Of a stretch of 32,860 bases of DNA, positions 9,903 to 19,800 are shown piece by piece. The stretch's first letter is position 1. Every line of letters starts with the position of its first letter. Below the pieces are notes generated by a model. That model was not told the origin of the DNA, made no database searches, and saw only the letters and a program-made list of their open reading frames with translations. Source of the stretch: Schoenoplectus triqueter (lineage: Eukaryota; Streptophyta; Magnoliopsida; Poales; Cyperaceae). The stretch is from contig CAXKVV010001335.1 in the NCBI GenBank assembly GCA_964058805.1, forward strand, positions 1-32,860, read 5' to 3'. The position numbers and the translations under genes were made by a program.

Positions 9903-11730
9903 AATACAAATATGAATGATCATTTATATCAACAATTATCAAATTTTAGGTGTTATTATTAAAAGATGCTATCTTGTTCACTTTATGATTGGTTATATGA
10001 TATAAAATTATTTTATTAATAGCATTTGAGCATTATGGAATTAGTGCACTGTAGGAAATTATACGAGAGAGATGTATATTTTTGTAACTAAAATGTTTAT
10101 AAAATGGTTTATTTTCAATATTATTATATAATTTTCAGTTATGGCGAGATCAATGTCAGCAACATTTCATATATTACTATATAAGTCTATATTGATATTT
10201 TTAATTTTTGAGTGGCAAAATGAATAAATATATAATTTTAATTAGTATTTAATTATTTTTTGTTTGTTTGGATAAATTATGTATATGATTATTTTATTTG
10301 ATTATTATGTATTATACATCATATATAATTAACTCTAATGAATAAAAGTTACGGATAAAAATCGAAGCTGCTTGAAGAAGATAAATAAAGTAGAATAACG
10401 TTAATTTTTTTTAACAAATCGAAAATAAAAATGTCCTTGCCCAATTTAATGCACACGTTGAGATCTCTAAATCTCAATGATTTATGAAGCGATGATTTTT
10501 ATCTTGAAGACCATGATTTTGTCCGCCAATTTTTCCCGTTCTACACCCAAAATGACAAAAATCTAATGTCTATGTCCAAAAACATATACGCACAAAAAGT
10601 TATCAGGTTAATTAGAAGTATTTAGAAATAATGTCTATGTCCAGCATTTCCAATACAGGGGCTTGTAAAAAAATTAATTTATTTATAAACATATGTAATT
10701 AATTAGATTCGATATATGATATACATTTTTTTTACAAACAGTTGGGATTAGTCTGTCAGTTCTTTATAAATCCATAACAAATAAAAAAAAATATCCTCGA
10801 AGACTGTAGTGCAACTTCTGCAGAAAAAATTAGGGGTGCTTTTGTAATTGACACGAGCCTTGCCGTCAAATATGTTAGCAGTAGGACTGTTACTGGATAT
10901 TGGATAGGGTAGGATAACAAAATACTTTTATTCATATTTTTATATAATAAGTTAACAAAAAAATTCTTATCCATATGCATATGCATACCCGTCTTATCGG
11001 ATACAATATGAATCTGATAAAAAATCAAATTATGACTTTCAAAATAAAAAAGATAATAATATAATTAGCAATGAAAAAGTTTATAATATAAATATCTATA
11101 CTTCACTATATAGATAACGGATATGAAATAGATTTTACTTGTACTTTTATAAGTTAACAAAAAAAAATTATCTATACTTGTACTCGATAACTTAATAAAA
11201 AATAAAATCTTACTCGCATCTAATCAGGTACAATAATGATTGAGTAAACTACCAAAAAAATCATTTAAAAAAATTCATTGAGAGCCCTACTTAGCTGGAA
11301 AGTTAAAATTACCAAGTAAACTGCAGAGATAAAAGTCTTATTCATTTTTCCTTCGATGGGTGAATGACATATTGTTGTGCTTTGTAATAAATTAATCATA
11401 TATGAAGTCAAGATGCACCTTTGATCTTTTATTTAGCAATTGCCAACGACAAAATGAATCTTTTTTCAACTAAAACTATAATTCGACAATCAATGGAAGA
11501 TAATAAAAATATAATATCACACAAAATAATTGATGACAACAAAATTAATTTATTCTGAAAGTAAATATTTTGTCAAATTTTTAACTAGCACATTGGTAAT
11601 CGAAATTCTAAAATCTAAATTAAAAGTGACTTCTTGCGGTTCAGTAAGATTTTATCGCATATGAAACAACTTAAAAAGTTCATACATCATCTACGATTCC
11701 AATGAACTAACAATGTGGCTGCTTAAACTG
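9903..11730. other. AT-rich intergenic region
   Basis: No gene seen. Two related stretches (about 10936-11035 and 11145-11235) share ATAAGTTAACAAAAAAA followed by ATCYATA-like and CGGATAC/CGATAAC phrases, suggesting an old duplicated or MITE-like repeat. A palindrome, ATGCATATGCAT, lies near 10976-10987. The short ORFs lack any domain. Confidence 0.45.
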
Positions 11731-12216
11731 GATATTACATTATATTCATACTATTCATCAGAGGCGGATCAACTAAGCTCTAGGGAGTCATCTTTCCCTT
11801 TGAATTTTGAAAAAATAGTATTTTTAGTTTATATTTTCATTAATCTAACATCCCTGAATTTAATTTCTGACCCCCCTAAGTCATCTGATTACTTTTCATT
11901 GAAAAAAATATTTAATATCACTGACAATGAAATTATTATGTAAAAGTTTAAAATATGAAGTCTCATAAAAAAATTCTTTATCGACATAATTATCTATTAT
12001 TTTGACTTTTATTTTTTATTATTTTTAATATATAAAAAAATATTTTTTGATAGGTTTTTATTAGGTAATAATATATATTAAATTATTATTTTAATATTTA
12101 GTACCCGATTAGTTAATGAGTTTGAACCCGATAAACTATTACAATCCGAATAATGACCCCCTGACCAAAATCTTGCATCCGCCCTACTTATGAGATATTA
12201 CATCATGTTCATACTA
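11731..12216. repeat. Dispersed repeat, copy A, flanked by 23-bp direct repeats
   Basis: GATATTACAT(T/C)AT(A/G)TTCATACTA occurs at 11731-11753 and 12194-12216 with two mismatches. Between them lie imperfect inverted ends, GAGGCGGATC (about 11761-11770) and GCATCCGCCC (about 12175-12184). The AT-rich core includes AAAGTTTAAAATATGAAGTC and a TTTTATTTTTTATTATTTTTAATATATAAA-like block, which recurs at 18.4-18.75 kb. The inverted GGCGGAT ends suggest a DNA transposon without coding capacity. The superfamily is uncertain. Confidence 0.5.
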
Positions 12217-12946
12217 CACATGAACAAGGAATATTACTTAAACTGGATTTTGAAAAAAAACATTTGATAATGATGATTGAAATTATATACTTTCGATATT
12301 TAAACAACGAGGATTTGATAGTAAATAGATTATTTTTATGGAACACATCTTGTGGGGGGTTATAATTCTGTTTTACTAAATGGAAAACCTAGTGCTTATT
12401 TTGAGTGTAAAAAAGTGTCAGACAAGTTGACCCATGTCATCAGACCTATTTCTTTTAGTTGTTGAGGGATTACATAAAATTTTGGAAAAAGGAAGTATTC
12501 AAGGTCATTTTGAGGGTTTAGAGCCAATTTTACATAATAATCATAAAATTATAAATTTATAATACACGAGATGGCACTCTCTTATTTTTCAAGGTTGATC
12601 CTACAATGATTGAACGTTTGAAATGGACATTATGAGTATTTAAGGGATTTCTGGCTTAAAAATGATAGAGTCTTATTATCTACAATTTGAAATTCAATGT
12701 CAATTAAATTATTTCTTACTCGAGGGGTTTCTAATGCTATGCGGGTTGAGAAAAACCAAATTATGACATTTTACGTGATGTTATTTTTTCTACTGATTTA
12801 GATTTTATTTTATGGCAATGAGAAGATTATGGTTAAATTCAATTTAATCTGTATATAATTTTCTTAATTTTGGGGGTGTCATAAGGTCTTTTGTCGAAAG
12901 CACTTGAATTTTAAAATTTTCCCTAAAATATAAATTATTTCTTTGA

Positions 12947-13294
12947 TTGTCTCTACATAATAAAATTCTTATAAAAAATAATTTACTTAAGCGGGGTTGG
13001 AATAGGAATTTTAGTTGTGTGTTTTGTCAAGGGTCAGAACATGTTTCTCATTTGTTTTTTCATTGTAATATCATTAAAGAATTTTGGGGGAAAAATATTC
13101 AAGGATATCCTCAAGGGAGAAGGTTACAAATGTCTTCAATTATTGATTATTGGCATGTTTGTCTTAATCTTCCTTTATTACATAAGATATTTTGGAGTAC
13201 ATTATTATCTGCTGCTGTATGGATTATTTGGATTGAACAAAATAAAAAGATTTTTCAAGGGATAGGGGATCAGTTGATACATCTTTATATATAA
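12947..13294 (+). pseudogene. LINE ORF2 C-terminal zinc-binding (zf-RVT) segment
   Basis: This is an open stretch of 115 codons. It has the pattern W-x5-C-x2-C-x4-E-x3-HLFFHC-x5-W, followed by WIIWIEQNKKIF, which matches the RVT zinc-binding domain near the C-terminus of plant L1-type ORF2 proteins. It is a piece of a longer polyprotein: the first codon listed is TTG, and the frame on both sides is broken by stops and small indels. Downstream, one frame change near 13285 is needed to reach the residues that continue towards the insert at 13368. It is a remnant, not a gene. Confidence 0.75.
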
Positions 13295-13367
13295 AAATTA
13301 TTTCTTTGTTTAAGTTTTGGACATGACTTTCAATTCATTTGGAACACCTCTTTAAATGTGATGTGTT

Positions 13368-13865
13368 TAGGACTGCACAAAAAGTTCGTGGCTCGTGGCT
13401 CGTGGCTCACTCGATTTCGGCTCGATATTTTCAGGGTTAGCCTCGAGTTCGGCTCGATATTTTATCAGCTCGGCTCGAGTTCGAGTTCATTACTGTTTTC
13501 AATGGCTCATCAATAGCTCGTTACTGTTTTAAAATCAATAAAATATAGATAAATTAATTAATATACTTTTAAAAATGAGAAGAATATATTTATTTACGTT
13601 ATAATTATGATGATTATGTAAAAATATTAATTATTTTTTAAAAATTTATTATAAAATTCATAAAATATATCAACTCTAATTATTTATAATTATATTAAAA
13701 TAAGTATAAAAATTATAATAATTATGCTCGTATGGAGCTCGAGCTCGGCTCGAGTTCGAGTCAGCTCGGCTCAATTTCAGTTCGGCTCAATTCCAGCTTG
13801 ATTTGGTTCCAGCTCGGCTCAAATCTAGCTCGACTCGATTTCAGCTCGGCTCGTGGGCAGCCCTA
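13368..13865. mobile_element. Non-autonomous hAT element (498 bp) with GGCTCG-rich subterminal arrays
   Basis: The ends are TAGGACTGCACA and, inverted, TGGGCAGCCCTA (10 of 12 positions pair as terminal inverted repeats). Flanking octamers GATGTGTT (13360-13367) and GATGTATT (13866-13873) match 7 of 8, the size expected for hAT insertion. Both ends are packed with GGCTCG and GAGCTCGGCTCGAG repeats (13390-13520 and 13730-13858), which would serve as transposase-binding subterminal motifs. The middle is AT-rich and non-coding. The element sits inside the LINE reading frame. Confidence 0.85.
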
Positions 13866-14178
13866 GATGTATTTGCTTTTGGTGGTGAGGTACCCATCCA
13901 TGGTGCTGTAGTTCGTCATGGGGAATCAAGGGAGAATTCATCCAGTGAAGATATTGATTTACTTGATGCATAAAATATTATATAGCTTTAGTTTATATTT
14001 TATGGTTCTTTTTTGTATAGGGGTTGGAGTTGCATAATAAGGATTATTGATTAATTATTTTGTTTTGCAGTATTTATGTTCTTATTTTTATTTTAGTATT
14101 GCTATTTGTCATTATGAGGTATAGATCTCATATGCTTTATTTGCTTATATATTCTTTGGGTACTTTTATAAAAAAAAA

Positions 14179-14617
14179 TTATATGACTGCTTTATCATTT
14201 TGAATGTGTTATAGTGACCAAACTATTCTTAATTATAATGTAATAAATTTATGATTTTAGTTTCCATTTTGAAAAAGAATATAAGGGTTTTTTTAACTTA
14301 TTGTCTTGAAGATAGGTAATCATTACATAATAGCGGACCTTTTAGTACAAAATTACAAATTAAAAATATTTTCCGGTTAGTGCTAGGTCACAAGATCACA
14401 GTTCACAAATCCTTCTGTTTTGCACAGGAAGCTTCTTTGCCTAGCTAGTCGGTGAAGATATATTATAGTTTAGGAATCTTCCAAGTTTTGAATTTGTTCT
14501 TTTTTGGGTAATTTTTGAAAATATTTTTATTGTGAAGTCGGCTCTAAAATAGAATTGTTCTGTTTTCGTATTATGCATATGAAAATTAACTATTTATTGA
14601 AGTAAAAGATCCTATAA
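14179..14617. other. AT-rich spacer
   Basis: Nothing recognisable: no ORF of interest, no repeat pair and no motif cluster between the LINE tail and the candidate gene fragment at 14.6 kb. Confidence 0.4.
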
Positions 14618-14764
14618 TTATTTATCGTGTACAGTTAGAGGATGTAAAATATATTCAATAGTGGAGTTTATTAAATTAAGCAAGCAGGAACCCGGAAAAT
14701 TCTCTTCATAAACATGGTTGGCGTTGCCGTTGGACGACCCTACAGCAGGGCGTTCTTCATCCAT
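14618..14764 (-). pseudogene. Possible first-exon fragment of a plant gene
   Basis: Reading the minus strand from an ATG at 14764 gives MDEERPAVGSSNGNANHVYEE and then about 27 less convincing residues to a stop at 14618. The first 21 residues have a composition typical of plant protein N-termini. Promoter-type GGGCC/GCCCG motifs lie within 130 bp upstream. I do not recognise the protein. It could be the 5' end of a gene whose remainder was lost, an exon running into an unrecognised intron (no clear donor found), or chance. The frame upstream of the ATG is also open to 14905, so the start is uncertain. Confidence 0.25.
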
Positions 14765-14819
14765 AATCGAAATCAAAACGGGCTTTTTCTCACCCCAAAT
14801 TCCAAAACCGCAGAAATAT

Positions 14820-14885
14820 ACATGGGCCGTAGAGCCCGATATTAGTGGAACTGGGCCTTTGACCCGAAGCTCATAGGCCCGATTT
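14820..14885 (-). promoter_or_regulatory. Cluster of site II-type motifs (TGGGCC/GGCCCA-like)
   Basis: ATGGGCCG, AGAGCCCGA, ACTGGGCCT and ATAGGCCCGA occur within 65 bp. Site II elements (TGGGCC/T) are known in plant promoters, often paired, and are bound by TCP factors at housekeeping genes. Their position 55-120 bp upstream of the minus-strand ATG at 14764 fits a core promoter. No TATA box is evident. The motifs are direct observations; the promoter activity is inferred. Confidence 0.35.
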
Positions 14886-14905
14886 ATAGAAATATTGCCA
14901 TACAC

Positions 14906-15240
14906 GCGACGCGATGGACTTAACTGTAGTGATGATGCATTTCATATATAATGGACAAAATGGGCTGAACAAGATTGTAATTAAGAAACCAAGACCCACA
15001 GCCGTTAGAAGCTTCTTTTTAATTATCTTTATGTTATCTTTTGACCAATTTTAATATAACCCAGTAGCTCACGCCTGATATTTCAATAGACTTTCATAAA
15101 ATGTACGACACAATATTTTCCAAATGACTACAAAATAATATAAAAATCTAACTTTTATGTCAATGGTTAACATCAATATATTTTCATTTCTTTTCTTTTC
15201 CTTCTTTCTTTCTTTCTTTCTTTATTTATTATTATTATTA
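14906..15240. other. AT-rich spacer with CTTT and ATT microsatellites
   Basis: There is no gene. A CTTT/CTTTT microsatellite (about 15185-15222) and an ATT run (15224-15240) sit next to the T11 tract that follows the 3' side of the minus-strand gene. On the minus strand these read as AAAG and AAT runs. Confidence 0.6.
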
Positions 15241-15251
15241 TTTTTTTTTTT
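15241..15251 (-). other. A11 tract downstream of the minus-strand gene (possible fossil poly(A))
   Basis: Eleven T on the plus strand equal A11 on the minus strand, about 240 bases beyond the stop codon of the 15.5-kb gene. It is followed by (AAT)n and (AAAG)n microsatellites, which often grow from poly(A) tails. Ordinary microsatellite origin is equally possible. Confidence 0.3.
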
Positions 15252-15487
15252 GAGAATGCGAGCCAATTCATTACAGCACATTACGAAGTCAAGATACATG
15301 TAATCTCCTCCTCTTACCAGTTTCCATCAAAAACTAAATCAAATCTAATACTGTACATACAGACCTCAATCATCTCTCCCTTGAAAGTATACCTTCTAAT
15401 GTTAGTTATGTTAACATGTTAAAGAATTAATTTCAACATCTTATCGGGTATAGAAGAAACATTTCTCTTCTTCTTACAAAACAAACC

Positions 15488-15952
15488 TCATCGCTCCTCC
15501 TTTTGCGACGGGCTGCGCCAGAACCCCGCGCCGTAAAACGGAGCCCACACCTCCATCTCCATCTTCGCCACCTCCTCCGGCGTAGCTCTCTCCACCTCCG
15601 CCACCTGCGCCACCTCCACCTCCAACTTCTCCTTGCCGTTCTCCAACGACGCCATATCCTTCTTCCTCTTCGCCGCAATCTTCCTCCTCCGGGCACGGAT
15701 CGCTCTCTTGCACAGCCCCGTCGGCACCTTCACCACCGCCAGAACGACGAAATCAATCACAGCACAAGGGAAACAACAGCAAACCGCCGCACAACCCGCC
15801 GCCGTGCCACCTACCATCTCCGCCACTCGTGCACTGGGTTTCACTGGCGTCGGTTCCCTCAGCACCATCGAGTGCCGCCGGGGAGACGATGTGGATGTCG
15901 ATGTTGGTGTCGCCGGGATCGAAGACACCGGCGTCTCGTTCTTGCGTACCAT
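15488..15952 (-). CDS. Conserved plant-specific small protein with Cys-rich hydrophobic patch (154 aa)
   Basis: The minus-strand frame from ATG at 15952 to a stop at 15488 gives 154 residues without an intron. Order of regions: a Ser/Thr/Pro-rich N-terminus (residues 1-40); a Cys-rich hydrophobic stretch (GCAAVCCCFPCAVIDFVVLAVVKVP, quoted in part: CCCFPC, about residues 54-59), possibly membrane-associated or acylated; a very basic segment (RAIRARRRKIAAKRKK); a Glu/Val-rich segment; and a C-terminus with FYGAGFWRSPS. The CCC-PC, KVP-GLC and G-GFWRSPS blocks match, from memory, uncharacterised land-plant proteins, including Arabidopsis members; the function is unknown. I chose 15952 as start because the longer frame upstream has only a GTG, and because an upstream ORF ends exactly there. 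Higher GC than its surroundings supports a real gene. Confidence 0.8.
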   Translation of the reverse strand: MVRKNETPVSSIPATPTSTSTSSPRRHSMVLREPTPVKPSARVAEMVGGTAAGCAAVCCCFPCAVIDFVVLAVVKVPTGLCKRAIRARRRKIAAKRKKDMASLENGKEKLEVEVAQVAEVERATPEEVAKMEMEVWAPFYGAGFWRSPSQKEER

Positions 15953-16002
15953 TAATGCGGCAGGCGTATGTTGTGCATGCAACCGCCGCCTGATCACTCC
16001 AT
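15952..16002 (-). promoter_or_regulatory. Two upstream ORFs in the 5' leader, the second overlapping the main ATG
   Basis: On the minus strand a minimal uORF, ATG-GAG-TGA, occupies 16002-15994. A second uORF starts at 15978 (ATG), encodes eight residues (MHNIRLPH) and ends with TAA at 15954-15952. The last A of that TAA is the first base of the main ATG, giving a TAATG stop-start overlap. Such arrangements usually reduce main-frame translation or couple it to reinitiation. The leader upstream (about 16005-16140) is GC-rich and contains AAACCCTAGCC, a telo-box-like motif common near plant transcription starts. Confidence 0.7.
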
Positions 16003-16139
16003 GAGGCGGCTAGGGTTTGACAGAGGAAGCGAGGTGTGAGGTGGCGATATGAACTCGTGCGAGAAATTGAAATGGGATGAAAAAGTGATTTATCGGCGAC
16101 AAACAAGGGAGGTGCGTCCCTCGCTCTGGCCACCGCGGG

Positions 16140-17057
16140 AGGGGGAAATATTAGGTTATCTTTTTCTTTTCTTTGGCCTAGAAGAAAAGAAAAAGGAAAA
16201 TATAATTGAGGATTATTTTGTGAGGTAAGAATTAATTAATAATTGGTCTTAAAAAAAGAAAATTTGAAGATTTTTGAAGGTAAGTTGAACCGGCGGAGAA
16301 CTGAAGAGCTGGCCTGTCATGCTGACATGGAAAAAAATTCTCTGCATCGATTTTCTAAAAAAATTCTGTGGTTATAATAATCTGTGTGTTGGAGGACAAG
16401 CAGAGAAATTATTATATTCTTGATTACCAGATACAAACCCGCTGCACATTTTTTTAATGTGTAAACCAAATTAAACTTATTTTAGAAAATTTTGGATGAC
16501 TGACGAGTTCACATCCTTTAATACTTTAAATTTTATATAGTTCTCCATATTTAAACAATAAATAATTTCTGAATTTAAATATTATTTATGCTATTATTTT
16601 TTTATCATAATATCATTTATATCAAAGAGAGTGCTTACAATTTATAGAAAATGCAGGATTTTTCATGCGGGACTAGGAGTTATGGTCTGCAGTCCAAACG
16701 AATTCCATTTGATGGGCTCTAACATTGTTTGTGTAAAGATGTCTGTGTTTTGTAGCCATAGTAATAATGGATGATTCGGAAAATATTTGGCAAGATTAAA
16801 AATTTATAATTCGGATATAATTTGAATATAATTTGAAAATTATTTGCTTCATATAATATAAATAAAATATATATCAAAATATTAAAATTTAAAAATATAT
16901 AAAAGAACATAAAATGTCATTTAAATGTTGTATAATGCATTTTATGTGTGAACAATTTTTTTTATAAATTGACGTATAATTCATGAAATATCAGGTTAAG
17001 GGTAGAAAAATAAATTATTCGTGAATTATTCGTGAATTTTATTATTATGATTATAAC
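16140..17057. other. AT-rich region upstream of the minus-strand gene
   Basis: It probably contains the promoter of the gene at 15.5-15.95 kb in its first few hundred bases, but I see no clear TATA box on the minus strand. The short ORFs are AT-rich and unconvincing. Confidence 0.35.
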
Positions 17058-17258
17058 TAGGGTGACAATTTGACATTTTGGAATATGTCAGGATAAATAA
17101 GGATCGAGCTGGATCGAATCAATTTATATGTTGACATTTTTCAGATTTTAAATTGATTTTATTTGGATTGCATATCATTTGATATTGTATCAGATCGGAT
17201 GAACTGATCAGGTACGATTAGATGAGTTTTTTTACCGGATTAGATTTTACCATCTCTA
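17058..17258. mobile_element. MITE-like repeat, hAT-type ends, copy 1
   Basis: It begins TAGGGTGACAA and ends TTTTACCATCTCTA; the inverted ends share a TAG-R-G...TG core, as in hAT elements. It shares with 21556-21861 the phrases GATTGCAT(A/G)TCAT(T/G)TGAT and GATTAGATGAGTTTTT in the same order, so the two are copies of one family. No clear 8-bp target duplication is visible here. It is non-coding. Confidence 0.4.
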
Positions 17259-18389
17259 TTTGCAGAAATTATCCTAATTTTACTTATATAAAACACAAAT
17301 AGCAAAAAAACATAATTGTGATTTGCATAAATATTAAAAGTACATTAATTATAGAATTGGTAGGTGGATCGACAACTTTTCTTCAATTGTTTCACTCTTG
17401 TAAAATATTAATGTCTTTTTTATTTTTTTATTTTTATGAACCTGTAATTATGAGTATTAAAAAGACATCAAATACTTGAAATATAAACGAAAACCAAGAA
17501 GCAATAGATTGAAGAGATACTGTAATATTGGTAGAGAAAAAAGACCGAAGAAATTGACAATATTACTAAATTATTGGCTTGGTGTATTTTTCGTGAAAAA
17601 AATGACAATATAAGTGGGAAAACACGTGGTGTATATGCACCCCTTATCACACATCTCAAAGTGTTCACCCTTTTTTATTGGTGATAGTAAAAACAATGTT
17701 TGCTGCTTACATTACTATGAATTATAAAAGTCTATGTATTTATTTACTGAACTGCCTCTAATTTGAAATTATTTTATTGTTAGGAAAAAAGAAATATTTT
17801 GTTTAATAAGTTTAAGCATTTGTGAACTTAATATATGTAAAAAAAGCATATAGATAATAAAAATACATAGCGTAGTTCAGAAACAAAATATAGGATATAC
17901 AAACAATTCGGAACTCGATATATATGTATATTTGTGTGTGTGTGTGTGTGTGTAATGAGATTTCTGGAATATTGGGCAAACACTATAACATTGAATCTTA
18001 AAAATAAAAATATAATAAAACAGGGCATTCATTGGCAACACCATAAACGGTTGACTTGTCAAATATTTTAACAAATATTTTTTAATAAATTCAATAAAAT
18101 CTTAATGGTGAAAAACTTATGAATTGAATGCGTTTGAAATTATAAATATCTGAGTATCATTTGATACTCATACAAAATTCATTAATATTGAATTTCTTTA
18201 AATTTGTATGGTGTATCAAATGATATGAAATTTGATATGCAAACAAGTTGTATTTGAAAAATGGTTGTATTTTTAAAAATTTCTTCGAATCAATTGGAAT
18301 AATTATGATTAAAGTTAGCAATAAGGATGAGCCACGGAGGATCTACCTCGCACTGCAGCTGCCCCTCTACCTCCGAATTTTAAAAAGTA
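17259..18389. other. AT-rich intergenic region with a TG microsatellite
   Basis: No gene seen. A (TG)10 microsatellite lies at 17933-17953. Short ORFs on the minus strand translate the microsatellite and AT-rich sequence. A GGTGTATCAAATGATATGAAATTTGATA-like stretch repeats motifs of the preceding bases around 18145-18240. Confidence 0.5.
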
Positions 18390-18750
18390 ATATTTTCAGG
18401 TTAAATTTTTGCTAATCGGATCCTCACTAGGTCTAATTTTTGTTTCTAGATTATTTGATTATTTTCATTGAGAAATTTATTAAATAGCCAGATAACTAAA
18501 TAATTATGTACAAGTTTAAATATATGAAGTCTTATAGAGAAAATTTTTATTCATCAACTTAATTATTTATCATTTTGAGTTTTATATTTTTATTATTTTT
18601 AATATATAAAAAGGATATTACTTTGATAGTATTTTAACAGATAAGAATGTACGTTGAATTGTTGAAGTTTTTTAATTTAATATCCGATTAACTAATATAT
18701 TTAAAATCAATAGATTATTGTAATCTGATTACTGATCGGATGAGTTTTGA
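18390..18750. repeat. Dispersed repeat, copy B (related to 11.8-12.2 kb)
   Basis: It shares with the 11.73-12.22 kb repeat the ordered phrases ATGTACAAGTTTAAATATATGAAGTCTTATA, CATCAACTTAATTATTTATCATTTTGA and TTATTATTTTTAATATATAAA (each also present there with substitutions), and a closing GATTA(A/G)-TAA segment. The clear GGCGGAT inverted ends of copy A are not both present: a GAGCCACGGAGGATCTACCTC stretch at about 18330 may be the decayed left end. It is non-coding. Confidence 0.55.
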
Positions 18751-19800
18751 TTTTGAGTAGCTATACTAATATTACTTTCGAGTATTGACAGAAAATTAAT
18801 GTTTCTCGAAAGGAACAGGAATTTGTTTTATGAAAAGTTTATCGGAAAATTATTTCCTGTGAGAGGACGGTGTATGGGATATTTTCTCCTTTCACTCTAT
18901 CTGGGCCCAGAAAAAAAATGTGCAACAATACGGAATTGCCTGGTGTGGTGTGTGTTTTAGTGGTATAATATAACGACACATAACATGAGAAAATTGTGTA
19001 GTTTTCTTTTCTTTTCTTTTCTTTTGACAGTGGAAGACTGCTGGGCTTGCAATTGCATATTGAAAGCCGAGTTGGGCAGAGTTGGGCCGATTTGAGCCCA
19101 CTATTAGACATGGCAGATATTGCAAGTTTGCAACTTGCAAACTATAAAACATGTTTGGGTGCTCCATCTTTAATTTTTAACCGTTGTAAACAGCACTTAA
19201 CATATAAATCTTACGACAAAGAAAATTTTAAATTTATATTATCAAATCTCTATCTTTATCTTTATCTCAATCTTTACTCTTTTATTATATACGTAAGTAT
19301 CTTAATCCTATTACTACTGAGATTGATTTCAAAAAAAACATCACCGGTTGATATCAAAATAAGTGGACTAGACTTTGCATTTTTAACATTTTTTTCTTAA
19401 AATGAGATTTAATCGGCATCACCTATATGACAAATGTTGAGGTTTTTATTTAGTTTATTTTATGTTTGTTATACTAGCATCACTTAAAAATTCCATAATG
19501 TCCCGAGGTGAGGCGCTACGAAAACGACATTTTCTGCATCCATCCAATAGCCCACAACATACATCGTCAATAAACAAAAAGAAACACAAAAGAGACAGAA
19601 ACAAAATAGAATCATCTATAAAGCTTAGTAACCAGTTATTTAACGACGTAATTTCTCTATAATAGTATTTTCAATAATACAATTACATTCAAAGCATTTT
19701 AAATAATAATAATTTATTTTTATTTATTAAAGCATATATTTTAAGAAATTATAATATAAATAATTATGCATAAATATATGAAGATAAACATACTGTGTCC
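18751..19800. other. Intergenic region with (CTTTT)n microsatellite and isolated GGGCC motifs
   Basis: A CTTTT microsatellite (about 19004-19025) precedes a short GC-richer patch with TGGGCTT, GTTGGGCAG, GTTGGGCCG and GAGCCCAC (19042-19101), again site II-like. No reliable coding exon accompanies it on either strand; the ORFs of 90-117 codons here have low-complexity translations. Confidence 0.4.

Larger units (their letters stand above)
12330..14178 (+). mobile_element. LINE (non-LTR retrotransposon) 3' portion, degraded, with internal hAT insertion
   Basis: A decayed reverse-transcriptase end is recognisable: LLNGKPSAYFECKK (about 12370-12412), VVEGLHKILEKGSIQGHFEG (about 12458-12519), and a damaged YADD-type box (about 12563-12574, TAC-ACG then one extra base). 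After several hundred bases comes a zf-RVT-like segment, 12947-13294, with KNNLLKRGW, C-x2-C (about 13016-13027) and HLFFHC (about 13053-13070). After the 498-bp insert at 13368-13865 the frame continues (FGGEVPIHGAVV...SSSEDIDLLDA) to TAA at about 13970. An A-rich end (A9, 14170-14178) marks the probable 3' tail. The 5' half is missing, as is usual for 5'-truncated LINEs. A 9-bp AAATTATAT match (12280-12288 and just after the tail) is a weak candidate target duplication. Confidence 0.75.

Noticed and set aside
15503..15955. Long plus-strand ORF of 150 codons, rich in Arg, His and Leu
   Set aside because: It is the antisense of the conserved minus-strand gene. Its composition is that of a reversed GC-rich coding sequence and no domain is visible.
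15753..16133. Second minus-strand ORF of 126 codons overlapping the conserved gene
   Set aside because: It is a different frame of the same GC-rich DNA and lacks the conserved CCCFPC and GFWRSPS blocks.
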